Below, piece by piece: positions 26,000 to 37,449 of a stretch of DNA of 64,000 bases. The DNA lies in NCBI RefSeq assembly GCF_964656455.1, contig NC_135718.1:147666762-147730761 (forward strand). The letters run 5' to 3'. The number at the start of each line of letters is the position of its first letter. Positions within the stretch are counted from its first letter, which is position 1. Source of the DNA: Halichoerus grypus (Eukaryota; Chordata; Mammalia; Carnivora; Phocidae). The notes beneath the pieces were generated by a model that did no database searches, was not told the origin of the DNA, and was given only the letters and a program-made list of their open reading frames with translations. A program made the translations under genes and the position numbers.

Positions 26000-28900
26000 C
26001 GAGCCACTATTAAGCACCAGCTCAGCTCTGCATCTGGGGACAGGACAGACCCCTGCCCTTTCCCTGGAGCGCTGCTTCAGTGGGGGCAGGGGGGCTCCCC
26101 AGAGCTCAGCCAGCATCAGTCACGCCAACTGCGCTCGGCAGACAGTCGTAACAAATACACTTCCTCCTCCATGAAGGGCCGGGGCTTGTTCGTAGGCCGC
26201 ACAAGCCAAAGCTGCACGGCCGACCAGCGACGGGCCGGGAGGGAGGGACGAAGGTGGTTTCAAGGCTTTTGTGGCTTTGAAGAAAACGTCTCTGGATGCG
26301 AGAAAGCATTCAAATGGTCTCTGCAGGCGTCTTACCTTGTGGTCGGGCACTCCTGGGTCTGTGGCTGTTGACTTCCCCACACACTCAACTTTGCCCCGCC
26401 GCCATCTTCCTCCCTCCCTCGGCCCCTCCAGACAACACACCACCAAGACGGTCCTACAAAGCGGCGGGGGGACGGGCAGAGTCTGAGGCAGTGACCTTTC
26501 ACTCTATGATCTTTGACAGAGGGGCCTGGGGGCAAAAGTCTCAGGCTCTTAAAATCTTATCTGGTTCCTTCCGTTCACAGAGCAGAAAAGTAAATACTCG
26601 GCCAGTGGCGCAGAGGTTGAGCGCAAGGCAGCTGTAATCAAGGCTCCATTTCTCACCCCTCCTAGATCTGAGGTGAAGCCGGATACCCCGACCCCGAAGC
26701 CAGCTTACTCAGTGCAGTAAAGCACAGACTCCAACCAGCAATAATTCCACATATAAACAATTCTTGCTAGGCATGAAGCACACACCAGACAGTAATCAGC
26801 TTATCTAATAGAACAGGCCTCTTTTCCTAATGCAGAGGAAGATTAGCAGGCTTGAATTACAGCCGTGAAGTGTAATCAAGCCCTGATCGACACTGGCAAA
26901 GGATACTGTATATTCCTGCTGGGCCACGGGTTACTGGCGCAATGTGGTGTACCTACAGGGGACAAACAGGAAATGCTTGCGATGGTAATTACACTGGGAG
27001 ATAGCAATTGAGAAATGGGGAAAAGCCAGTCTTATGGAAGAAACATGAGATCCTAACTGATGCCCACGTCCCGCTTCTACCGCGTCCAGCCTTCGGAAAG
27101 TCGCCAAGTGGCTGCTTTTGAGCAGATTTTTCAGGTCCGTTAAAAATGTAATATCCCCTAAATCATAACAACCCAGGGTAAACTCCTCCCTGGGTCGGCC
27201 ACAGAAGCAACTTGAGCAGAGTCTGTGGCACAGAGCCCACGGCCTCTCACCACAGTGACCGCTCGGAAATCCAAGCAAATAAATGTAAGAATTCCATCCT
27301 CACCTTGAGGATGCCAAACCAACCCAAACCAGATAGGAGTTGCCTTTTCTATCTCCCCAACAGAACTTCACATGGTACCGGAGAGCCAGCATTTGATGAT
27401 ATGAAAAGGTCTTCACTGAATCAATTCTGTGAGAGGGGGTACCAGCCCTTCTGAAATTTTTGAGGCTTCCCAGAGGACCTTGCTTGAAAAGGAAAGCACA
27501 TTAGGTTTATTTTCTCTCGGTCTGCTGTTTCTTCACAACGGACTTTCCCGAACATCCTCTGCCCAGAAGCCCTTGTACATAAGGCAAGTCAACAACCTAT
27601 TAGCCTTCTCTTCTAAAGAATAAATAATCACAGGGTTTTTGAAATGGAAATTCCTCATCTTTTGCCACCTATCTCTCTCTGCTATTCATGGTTCTTAAAG
27701 ATCAAAGAATCCAAAATAGACACACTTTAGGGAACCGCCTGCCCTAACATGGGGACTACAGGGGGAAAAGGCCTTTCTGACTTCCCGGAGTGCTGGCCCT
27801 GGTTCTTGAGGCAGATCCACGGCACTGACACTGCGGACTGGCTGCTCACCTGCCCGTGGCTACCCGGGGCCCTGCCACACTTGCTTCTCTTCGGTTGAAT
27901 CTCACCTCAGCTAATTCTTTCCCAGACCTGCTTTTCAATGCCTTTCCAACACCTCATTCTTTCCAGAACCCTCAGCAGGTGTCTCAAGGGGACATTATGA
28001 ATCCCCTCTAGGGATAATCCACGGGTTCGGAAATGATGTGCCGGGACCACCTGCCCTACTAACCCCCTAAGCCATATACTCCCCAAAGCACTCTCTACAC
28101 TTGATCACTGAGTGGACCCCTATAACAGAGACCTATTTCCATGGTCTCTGACAGGACAGGTTGAGACCAAAACTGTCAGACTCTGCAACAATCCGTAAGT
28201 TCATAAAATTCATCTTTTATAACAACTGAATAGACTACAGTAGAGTTGTGATACGCGTTAAGATACACCATGTTAGCAGTGTCTGTCTGCAGAATGTGAA
28301 GCTGAGTGGGTCACCCCGTTCTATCAGGGTGCAATCCAACTGCCAAGAGCAGAAGGTAAGAGATGGGGTAATATCAAGGAGAACCGTGTGGTGCCTCTAT
28401 CCAAGAGCTGGATCAGGGAAGAAAAGAGTTCTAGTCAATGAATGACATGGCTCTGAAGATCCTTGCAGAGAGAGCTTAAAATTCACTCTAAAGGGCAGCC
28501 AGAATAATCTACTATTGAGAATTGTGCCACCAACACAGAGAGGCTGAGCACCTCCACTCTTAGTGGGACAAAGTAACCATATGCAAGAAGGAGCCAAGCT
28601 CCATCACAAATTCTCTCGGTGATGAGTTAAGCTGATCTGACCTGACACTGGTTTTGATAGCCAAGGAATAGTTCAGGGCTGGAGCCCAGCACTGGGCGTG
28701 GTTGTATCTGGAAAATCAAACACTCCAGAGTACCCTGCAACATTCCTGGTCTGACTCAGCAGGCACCTCCCCCTCAGACAGGCCCAACCATTGACCTCGA
28801 GCCAGGTGTGCACTCAGGGGTTGCCTAAATGCTAAGTCCTGCCAACTCTGCTCAGACTTACAGCCAGCCCCAGAGGTCCTCGCTGGGGCCGTCCAGCTCG

Positions 28901-29150
28901 CCTTTCAAACCTCATTCTAGTATCTCCACTCCCACCACCCCCAAAAGCGCGCAGGGCTGTGATACTGCCCTCCTGAGGAGCAGGGTGTGCAGGGGCAGGG
29001 GAGAGGGGCCATACTCCAAGCCACAGGTCCAGTTTCTGTTAGAGTTCTCCAAATTGGTATGGGATCCTGGTACCGACGGTCACTCTGCACCCCAGGGAGT
29101 TAGCACTAGGTGCAAAATGGGCCTATGCCTTTCCCTTCCAGACTTGCTGG
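26000..29150. other. Intron 2 stretch, no gene; possible conserved element
   Basis: There is no repeat I can name. 26700-26930 is moderately AT-rich with several TAAT/ATTA cores (for example AGTAATCAGC, AGATTAGCAGG and GTGTAATCAAG), a texture often seen in conserved developmental enhancers. This is only an impression without alignment. Confidence 0.4.
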
Positions 29151-29159
29151 ATGTTGTTC

Positions 29160-29385
29160 TTTTTTTTTTTAAGATTTATTTATTTATTTGAAAGGGAGAG
29201 AGGGAGGGAGGGAGGTGGGAGAGGTGCAGAGGGAGAGGGAGAGAGTGTCCAAAGCAGACTCCGCGCTGAGAGCGGAGCCCGATGCAGGGCTCGATCCCTC
29301 AAGATCACAAGGTCCCCGAGATCACGACCTGAGCCGAAATCAAGAGTCGGACGTTTCTCCACCGACGGCACCAGCCAGGCACCCC
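29160..29385 (-). mobile_element. CAN SINE
   Basis: Reverse-orientation SINE with AAGATTTATTTATTTATTTG tail, GA-rich tract, GAGCGGAGCCCGATGCAGGG and a decayed head (CACCAGCCAGGCACCCC). It carries an extra AAGGTCCCCGAGATCAC segment between the two conserved blocks. The flanking duplication (TGTTGT) is short. Confidence 0.92.
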
Positions 29386-29583
29386 TGTTGTCAGTTTTAC
29401 AAACACACTCTCTGCAAAGCCCTCTCAAATTTATGTTCCTAGCTGACACCTTACACCGCCGCATCAAACACACTTGTAGAGGGACTTGTCAAGAGCTGGG
29501 TACATGGGGTTGCATCTTTGGCTAGGATTTAAAATGCCTGAAAGGATTTCAAACCATATGCTCTTTTAAAAATGACTTTTTAA

Positions 29584-29783
29584 CATTTTTTTTTAAGATT
29601 TTATTTATTTATTTGAGAGATAGAATGAGATAGAGACAGAGAGCATGAGAGGGGGGAGGGTCAGAGGGAGAAGCAGACTCCCCGCCGAGCAGGGAGCCCG
29701 ATGCGGGACTCGATCCAGGGACTCCAGGATCATGACCTGAGCCGAAGGCAGTCGCTTAACCAACTGAGCCACCCAGGCGCCCC
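29584..29783 (-). mobile_element. CAN SINE
   Basis: Reverse-orientation SINE with AAGATTTTATTTATTTATTT tail, CCGAGCAGGGAGCCCGATGC and head GAGCCACCCAGGCGCCCC. The target-site duplication TAAAAATGACTTTTTAA (29567-29583) recurs with one inserted base at 29784-29801. Confidence 0.96.
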
Positions 29784-30239
29784 TAAAAATAGACTTTTTA
29801 AAATAAAAAAAAATTGCATTGTGGAACCCCAAGGTCTAATGACAACGATTCTGGGGTGTAGTAAATCTGTTCTAAATTACACCCTGTGGTGGAAAGCGCT
29901 GCATTAGAAGGCACGGCTGCCGAACAAATCTTTCTGTCGAATTTCCGATCCCGAGCCGAACGGGATCCTGCAGCAGACCTTGGGGGAAGAGCGATCGTAT
30001 CCGGTGTGTTCCTGAGGATGGAGGAGGGGTGCTGCCTGCCGGCTGGCATCGGTACACTTTCTTCTATGCATGGGGTAGGGCCCAAACTTGAATTCAGCTC
30101 TACCTTCCCCTCCACCGATCTCAAGATCTCGGGTTTCTGCATTCCATTCTCCTTCCCTCATGTTGGCCCAGCAACCCCCCACTCACCGGTCCGGCTGGGA
30201 GGCCCGGGCTCATCCCAGGCAGACAGGTCTGGTGGGGGC

Positions 30240-30480
30240 AGATGGGTAATTTTTCCTTTCAGCTTTAATGGCCGCTATTAACAATAAGTCGCCCTGCCCT
30301 CCTGATGGCTCAACTTGCAGCTTTTTCTCTGATTGCCTGTGAGTAACACTGTGTCACATGAGCTGTGTTTAACAGAGGTGTAATAAACGCCAAAGAAGAA
30401 ATATTACCCAAAATAAAAACTAGTTTGTCCCTGTGTGGCCAGGATCCCATGACTCACAACAATGTTCATTTCCAGCGCAA
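30240..30480. other. Repeat-free intron block, candidate conserved element
   Basis: This AT-balanced, repeat-free block contains GGCCGCTATTAACAATAA, TGTGTCACATGAGCTGTG, GGTGTAATAAACGCC and CCATGACTCACAAC. It looks like non-repetitive regulatory-type DNA. No coding potential is seen. The call rests on texture alone. Confidence 0.3.
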
Positions 30481-31994
30481 TTTCCATTTGCATTCTTTTT
30501 TTTTTTTTTTAAAGGGTCTCTGGGGGCTTTAAAAAAGCTGTTTCAGAGAAAAGACAGACTGTAGTGATCGTCAAGGGCGGGGACTTCTGCATTCCAGACA
30601 AACCAGTGCTGCGTGCAGACAACACACAGACTGACCGACAGGGGAACCCTCGGGGCAAAGGGGACAGACAGAGGCAGGTAGACAAGAAAGCTAATTACTG
30701 AATGTCTGCCTTTGGTGAAAGGCCACCTGCCCTCCTTGGTGTGGTTCAGAACACCCGCTTTGGGAACCAGGAGACAGAAATGGGGGTGGGAAAGGCTGGA
30801 TACCCCTTCCCCCCAAACACACACACACCCCTGGGGCAAGAAAGATATCAAGTTCTCATTTAGTTGCAAGAAAATTCTATTTTCCTTTTGATAATAAGCA
30901 AAACAATACTTCTATGTTTTTCAAATAGTAGCTGGTCGGAGCTGTTCCAATCCTGGAGGAAAAAAGCAATAAACACTCAAATCCCCTGGCAGTCCCTTGG
31001 TTGAAGACGTTGGTCAGGGAGTATTGCAAATCCTCAAGGTTTTCGGGGAAAAGGAAGGTAGGCGGGCAGGGAGGGTGGCGAGAAGGGCCCCCAGGAATCC
31101 TGGGAGAAAAGCGTGCCCCTCCTGTGAAAGGTAGCACCTTAAGGCAACAGGGTCAAGAGGTACGTACTTTGCAATTCGCTTTGCTGCAAGGTTCAGCCAA
31201 ATACAGAGGGGCGGCGGTCTTGGGAATGAACGAGTGCACAAATGCTCATTCAGAGGTCACAGACCTCCTCGCCTCCCTCCTCTGTACACCTCTCACACCT
31301 GTGTCACGAACACCAGAAACTTCGTCGCACATCAGAGTGAGAGATTCAGGGGCATCAAAAGACACCGTGATACTAGGGCTTGGCTTCAGAAAGGCACGCT
31401 GCTTAAGGAGATTCTCTGAACTGGCAGCGTCCACTGGTAGAGGTGGTGACGGGCTTCAGTGGTTATGGCAGTAAGAAGAGATAAAACCGGTAACTGCCTG
31501 ACCAGACCGTCCAGGAGAAGACCCGGGGAAACAGTGGAGCCACATAGATGCAGAACGCCCACAGCATCGTCGACAAGACCTCTGGGCCCTGAAGCACAGC
31601 AGGAAGAGAAAAGAGAAGAGTCTAACCTGCCTTGGTCACGAAGGGGAGGAAATGTCCACGAGACGGCGAGGCGGAGGCAGCTGGGGCACAGGAGGTGACT
31701 CTGAGTGGTCGTGGGAATGTCATAATCAAGAGGTGGCTCCAGGGGAAAAAAATGCTGGTTTTCCACTGAGGTTGATGGACTTGGTCTGGCCCTCCTCAAC
31801 TTGGTGACCGTGGGCAAGTCACTCTCCTTTCTTTGTAGAAAGGGAAGACGGCACTCAGAGGGTTCATCGGGTCATTTATAAAGATCTTGCTGATTAAGAC
31901 ATGTTTCTGGAAAACCATCCATTTTCTAAAATGACAGAGCCGGTGAGATGGCCTCTGAACAGAGACTTGGACTCCTTTTCTGCTATGGCGCTTT

Positions 31995-32170
31995 AAGCTC
32001 TACCAAGAACTTTCATATTATCTCATCCCCATTACCGCACCTGATCCCCACATCACTCTTCAGAAGTAGCTCACAGATATCCATCTTTCAGGAAATTGGC
32101 TCAGAGAGGCTCAACTCAGTCCAGGGTTACAACAGATCACCCAAGTCCAGTTCTTCAAAGTCCAAGCCCT
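31995..32170 (-). mobile_element. Probable MIR fragment
   Basis: ATCTCATCCCCATT, CAGGAAATTGGCTCAGAGAG, GCTCAACTCAGTCCAGGGTT and ACAACAGATCACCC follow the reverse complement of MIR (GAGGAAACTGAGGCTCAGAGAGG...AAGTCACACAG). It is diverged. Confidence 0.5.
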
Positions 32171-33429
32171 CTGCCCAGTCCTGGGCTCCTGTCCTGGTAC
32201 TCAGAGAAGCAAGGACGGGCTGGGTATGTGCAGGGGGACAGGCATACTGCTCTTGAGCCCATTACCTTGTTGTGAGCTGCCGTGAAAAGGTAGGGGTGCA
32301 AGCAGGTGCAGGCGAGCAGAGAGAGCGTGTGGAGATGCGCATGGGCGCTGACTCTTACACCGGGTGAAGGAGGTGGGGCATCTGGCGGCAACTGGACCCA
32401 ACTCCCTTTCAGTAACAGAGCGCCCCTTCACCTATATGACAGTTATTCATAAATGTAGGAGTAAAAATTGGCTTAGGGTCCACATTTGGCACATGTTCCC
32501 TAGACCGCCCCAGCTTCCTGGTTGTGATGATGTAATTTGTATTTGCACAGCACACACAGCATATACCTCATCTGATTCTTACAAACAGCTTTGTAGGAGA
32601 AGACTAGCTCTGCTAATAAATGACACCATGAGACTCTACTATGTGAGGGACAGAGAAGAGACTATGACCCACGCCTTCCCCACTTTACGTAGGAGTCTTC
32701 TGAGCCTAATGCCCTTGTTTCATACTTTCCCTCCTACAGAACACGAGTCAGAGACAGAGCTGCTCTGGTATCAAAGGGAATGTGTCTTCTTCCCAGCTCT
32801 GTAGGGGCCAGGAAATGACATGAACCCAGGGTGCAGATCCATGATTTGGGGCCAGAGTCTCAATCAACCTCTGAGATTCTTCACGATCCCCTCAAAACCT
32901 TGAGCCAGCAAATTCAATTTATTTGTGAGGGAATCAAACCACACGCACAGATGGAGGCAATGGGTCTGAAGTTTAAATCAATTTGGACAGACTCCACAAT
33001 AAAAGCATCCTTATCTCACGCAAATAGGCAAACATTCAGGGTCTGGGGGCAGTGAGGCAGAGAAGAGTGGGAAAGTAGTGGAAAGCAAGTGAAGTTTCTT
33101 TTATGGAAGAGCTGATAGGCTTTTTTCAACTGTTCTTACTGGTGGGAACCATTCTACTAGGGACCACAGGGTTTTGCACAGTGGAAATGAGATGTGAGCT
33201 AGAAATCCAAATCACATTTCAGAAAACATTTCAGGGCGCAAAAGCAAAGCTCTAAAGCAGTACTCCACCTCCAAAGGACCCAGAGACTGTTAACAGCAGG
33301 GGCCCCTCCTGATGGCACGGCTCCTACAAGGTTGAGGGGCTGGATGACTTCACAAGCTCTGTTCCTCTCTATGTCTCTGGCTTCCCTGCTGAAATCGAGA
33401 TGGGAGGGTAATCTGGTGTGTGTGGGGGG

Positions 33430-33595
33430 GACATGGGCTTTGGATTTAGAACTCGAGTCCGTTTGCATCACTTACTGGCAGGAAGGCCGTGGGTGACATC
33501 TTGGAGCTTGTGTTTTCAACTGTAAAATAAAGTTGGCAGTACTGTGGCTTTGGTGGGCCCCTAGTACGTGGCTGGTGTGAAATAAATGTTAGGGG
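33430..33595 (+). mobile_element. Probable MIR fragment
   Basis: ACATGGGCTTTGGATTTAGA, ATCACTTACTGGCAGG, CCGTGGGTGACATCTTGGAG, TTCAACTGTAAAATAAAG and a GGTGTGAAATAAATGTTAGG end follow the MIR order, with MIR/L2-type ends. Confidence 0.55.
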
Positions 33596-33705
33596 TTTTT
33601 TTCATGTCCCTTTTGATAATAGGATTCAAAAAAGGACAAAATTTTGGCTTAGTCTCCCCCAGAACGAGAAAAGTTGTCTTTGTTAAGCGGGCACATCTAC
33701 TAATG

Positions 33706-33805
33706 TAAAAAAAAAAAAAAAAAAACCCACAAAAAACAAAAAAAACCAACCCCAAAATCTCAAACATATGGAAAAACAAAAACAAAAACCAAAAAAACAC
33801 CCCCT
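33706..33805. repeat. A-rich low-complexity tract
   Basis: It starts with a run of 19 A, followed by A-runs separated by C-rich bits (CCCAC, CCAACCCC and CACCCCC). Confidence 0.85.
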
Positions 33806-34497
33806 CCTTCAGAAGATGCAGAGTTACACCACATTCTGGTTCAACAACGTGAGTCCTTCATTTGAAATCTTGTTCTATTTAAATACCCCGTGGTTTTCAC
33901 TGCAATTTCATGTTTTGTTTAATTGTCCAGAGTGGCAGATGTGATTTTTGTGTAAGTTTCTATCCCATCTGTTTTTGTGCCAGAAATACATGTGGAAGGT
34001 GCTGGGACTTCTACATAACGATGGGCCTTATCTCCACTTATAATAATAAACTTACAAACTTGAAACTGAACTAAATCTGAGCTGGGAGCGGGCACAGAAG
34101 CCCTGATGTGTGCTCCCTCTCACTTATCCATTTTCTCCTTTGCTCCAAATCAGAATTCTTCAGGAATGACTAATAAAGAGATATCATTCCTCCGGCAACG
34201 GAGAGTTAACACGTTCCTGGTACATCTCCCCAAACAGGCAGACCCAAGAAACCACCTCCATCCTGCACCCTGAACCCTGCTCCTTTCTAGCCCCCGCGTG
34301 TGCGCACGCCTCCTCCCCACTCCCTGTGTAGGGAGGCCCTGATCAGCTTCTAGGGCAGCAGGTATTCCTTTGTATCCTAAGCCAAATGTCCAAACAGGGC
34401 CGGCCTCATGGATGAGAGGCCCATGCAGTCACGCAGCGCCCCATGCTCAGAAGGACCCTGCATTTGGTTGAATGCGCTAAGGTCACCATCTTGAAAT

Positions 34498-34690
34498 TCT
34501 TTTTTTTTTTTTAAGTTTTTATTTATTTGACAAAGAGAGAGAGCACAAGCAGAGGGGAGGGGCAGAGGGAGAGGGAGAAGCAGGCTTCCTGCTGAGCAGG
34601 GAGCCCAAAGCGGGGCTCCCTCCCAGGACCCTGAGAACATGACCTGAGCCGAAGGCAGATGTTTAACAGGACTGAGCCACCCAGGCACCC
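34498..34690 (-). mobile_element. CAN SINE
   Basis: Reverse-orientation SINE with T-run tail, CTGCTGAGCAGGGAGCCCAA and head GAGCCACCCAGGCACCC. A clear target-site duplication, CACCATCTTGAAAT, lies at 34484-34497 and 34691-34704. Confidence 0.96.
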
Positions 34691-35249
34691 CACCATCTTG
34701 AAATCCGTAATAATTTTTGAATGTGGGGGTTCACATTTTTGTTTTGCACTCAGCCCCAACAAATTATATAGTCGGTCCTACCTCAGAATGTATTTTCTCA
34801 TTAAAAACGATTCTGTGAATGGTGATCTGGTACAACCAAAACAAGACAAGCACATCAGACGCAAGGCACAGTTGATCTTACGACAGGTGCCTATGTCTGG
34901 GCCGGGGAACCTAGCTGCACCACACTTGCAGAAAAGGAGAGCGCCACCGTCAGGAGATCAGCATTAGAAGAGAGTGCAAAAGGCTAGAGGGCGGGGAGGC
35001 GGTAAAAGAAAAAGAAAAAGTCAGGAATACAACCCATTCAGAAACTGGAACCCACGGAAGGGGTACCAGACTCTAGAAAAGCCCTTGCTTTTAGATCCAA
35101 ACTGGAATCAGGAGACTTGGGATAATGTCAAGTCTGTGCGCCCCACTAGCTGGGGGTCCGTGAGCAGATGGGGTGCTGCTTCTCCCGGCCCCGTGCCCCT
35201 CACGCATCTCCTCCGGAACCCTTCACAGAGCACAGCGGGAGGTGGAGCG

Positions 35250-35395
35250 GGGCTTGGCTGGTGCTCCTCATCTGTCAAACGAGGGTGACAACAATGACAA
35301 TGGTGAGGATAATAAGCACACCTCAGTGAGAGAGGCAGTGAGGATAAACAGGATAAGGAAACACTTTGAAAACGGCAGACTGCCAGGCCAAGCAC
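35250..35395 (+). mobile_element. Probable MIR fragment
   Basis: TCCTCATCTGTCAAACGAGG, GACAATGGTGAGGATAATAA and AAACACTTTGAAAACGGC resemble the 3' half of MIR (CTCATCTGTAAAATGGGGATAATAA...AAAGCGCTTTGAA). Confidence 0.55.
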
Positions 35396-35616
35396 ATGTT
35401 CCTTCTGTTCCACCTGCAGGATGATGACACTCTGTTTCTAGCGTCCGTGCTCAATCCAGCTAGTCCTCCAAGGTCTTCTCTCCATCCTCCATCCAGCCAC
35501 ACGGAGAGTGCCCTTGCAGGGCTTGGGTTCCTCGGCCCCTCCTCTGCTTCCCCACGTCTTTGAACACAGCACACAGCTCCGTAGTTACTGCTGATACCCC
35601 GCGAGTCACGGATTTC

Positions 35617-36391
35617 TTAGAAATCACTGAGATACCACCTCACACCAGTCAGAATGGCAAAAATCAACAAGACAGCAAACAAGAGATGTTGGCAAGGATG
35701 CGGGGAAAGGGGAACCCTCCTACACTGTTGGTGGGAATGCAAGCTGGTGTAGCCACTCTGGAAAACAGTGTGGAGGTTCCTCAAGACGTTAAAAATAGAG
35801 CTGCCCTACAACCCAGCAATTGCACTACTGGGTATTTACCCCAAAGATACAGATGTAGTGAAAAGAAGGGCCACACGCACCCCAATGTTCATAGCAGCAA
35901 TGTCCACAATAGCCAAACTGTGGAAGGAGCCGAGATGCCCTTCAACAGACAAATGGATAAAGAAGATGTGGTCCGTATATAAAATGGAATATTACTCAGC
36001 CATCAGAAAGGATGAATACCCACTATTTGCATCAACATGGATGGAACTGGAGGGGATTATGCCAAGTGGAATAAGTCAAGCAGAGAAAGACAATTATCAT
36101 ATGTGGAACATAAGGAATAGCATGGAGGACATTAGGCAAAGGAAGGGAAGAATGAAGGGGGGGAAATCGGAGGGGGAGATGAACCATGAAAGACTATGGA
36201 CTCTGAGAAACAAACTGAGGGTTCTAGAGGGGAGGGTGGTGGAGGGATGGGTTAGCCCGGTGATGGGTATTAAGGAGGGCATGTTCTGCATGGAGCACTG
36301 GGTGTTATACGCAAACAATGAATCACTGATGACTACATCAAAAACTAATGATGTAATGTATGGTGACTACCATAACATTAAAAAAAGAAAT
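35617..36391 (+). mobile_element. LINE-1 3' end (5'-truncated, carnivore subfamily)
   Basis: The sequence begins inside the last part of L1 ORF2 and continues through the 3' UTR to a short A-run. Characteristic blocks are GAATGGCAAAAATCAACAAG, CTCTGGAAAACAGTGTGGAG and TACTGGGTATTTACCCCAAA. One frame reads [20 protein letters not shown], then PMFIAAMSTIAKLWKEPRCP, the C-terminal ORF2 signature. The 3' UTR has GACTATGGACTCTGAGAAAC, GCACTGGGTGTTATACGC and AAAACTAATGATGTAATGTA. Compared with the carnivore L1 3' end as I remember it, a short segment after ATTATCATATG is missing. It is a dead fragment, antisense to PBX1. Confidence 0.95.
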
Positions 36392-36689
36392 CGTCATGAC
36401 GACCAGTTTACATGCTGTTTTCTCATTGCCAACGGGCAGTTACCCATCCAAGGGGAGGGACCACACCTTACCCTTCTTTCGTCCTCTTACAGCATTCGGG
36501 ACTTTGCTAGGGGCATGGAACGGGTTCATAAATACTTTCTAATTTATTCAAACAAGGTAAGCAGAGTCTGTGAGGTCAGCACATAAAGGCGTTGCTATGA
36601 TTTCACGTAACAATATTTTTTTTAAGGGGCATTTCCTACCCCCCCCATAGAAAGAGCCTATCAGACTCAGTGACACAAGTCTCCACGGT

Positions 36690-36940
36690 GCCCTAGAAAC
36701 GGGATGGCTTTATCATCGGACAGACCTGAGTTAAATCCTGGTTCCTCCGCCTTTATTAGCTGTCTGACTCCAGGCGAGGTAGTTCACTTCTCAAAGCCCC
36801 GGATTGTTTCCTCATCCGCAAACTGGGGGGAACCACATTTATCTGGCAGACTTGCTATCAGGTTTAAACGAGTTAACATGTGTAAAGTCATTAGGGGCGT
36901 GCTTGGCACACAGAACGCATCCGGGAAGCGTTCGCTGCTT
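36690..36940 (+). mobile_element. MIR element
   Basis: Nearly the full MIR order is present: CCTGAGTTAAATCCTGGTTC, TTAGCTGTCTGACTCCAGGC, TTCACTTCTCAAAGCC, TTTCCTCATCCGCAAACTGG, AACGAGTTAACATGTGTAAA and GTGCTTGGCACACAGAACGC. Confidence 0.8.
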
Positions 36941-37211
36941 TCTCGCAGACTCTCACTAGGTGAAATGCATCTTGAACAGTTCGGACTCCACAAGGTATTT
37001 GCTTGCTCCTTCCCCAAATCTGGTGCCAGAAGAGAGTCATCATCAGGAGCCAATCACCTTTATGGATAAAGCCGATTATTCCCGTCCTCGGGCCCAAATC
37101 AGAGCAAAAGTGTCCTGTTCCCTTCCATCAGGAAAGGGCATTTAATGCCTACTCTACTGCACAGGGCAAAGGTACCCAAACACACAATACACCCAAGCCA
37201 CATTTGTTATT

Positions 37212-37403
37212 TTTGTTTAATTTTTTGTTTAATTTTATTTAGTTATTTGAGAGAGAGAGAGCACGAGCGGGGTGAGGGGCAGAGGGAGAAGCAGGCTCCC
37301 CGCTGAGCAGGGAGCCCAACGTGGGGCTCGATCCCAGGGCCCTGAGATCATCATGACCTGAGCCAAAGGCAGACACTTCACCGACTGAGCCACCCAGGCG
37401 CCC
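37212..37403 (-). mobile_element. CAN SINE
   Basis: Reverse-orientation SINE with AATTTTATTTAGTTATTTGA tail, GCTGAGCAGGGAGCCCAACG and head GAGCCACCCAGGCGCCCC. The flanks CAAGCCACATTTGTT (from 37193) and CAAGACAAATTTTTT (from 37405) are a decayed target-site duplication. Confidence 0.94.
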
Positions 37404-37449
37404 CCAAGACAAATTTTTTAAAGACAACATTTAATCTTGCTGGGCAGAG

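Noticed and set aside
26595..26630. tRNA-like string GCCAGTGGCGCAGAGGTTGAG
   Set aside because: It recalls a SINE or tRNA A-box, but no B-box, body or tail follows.
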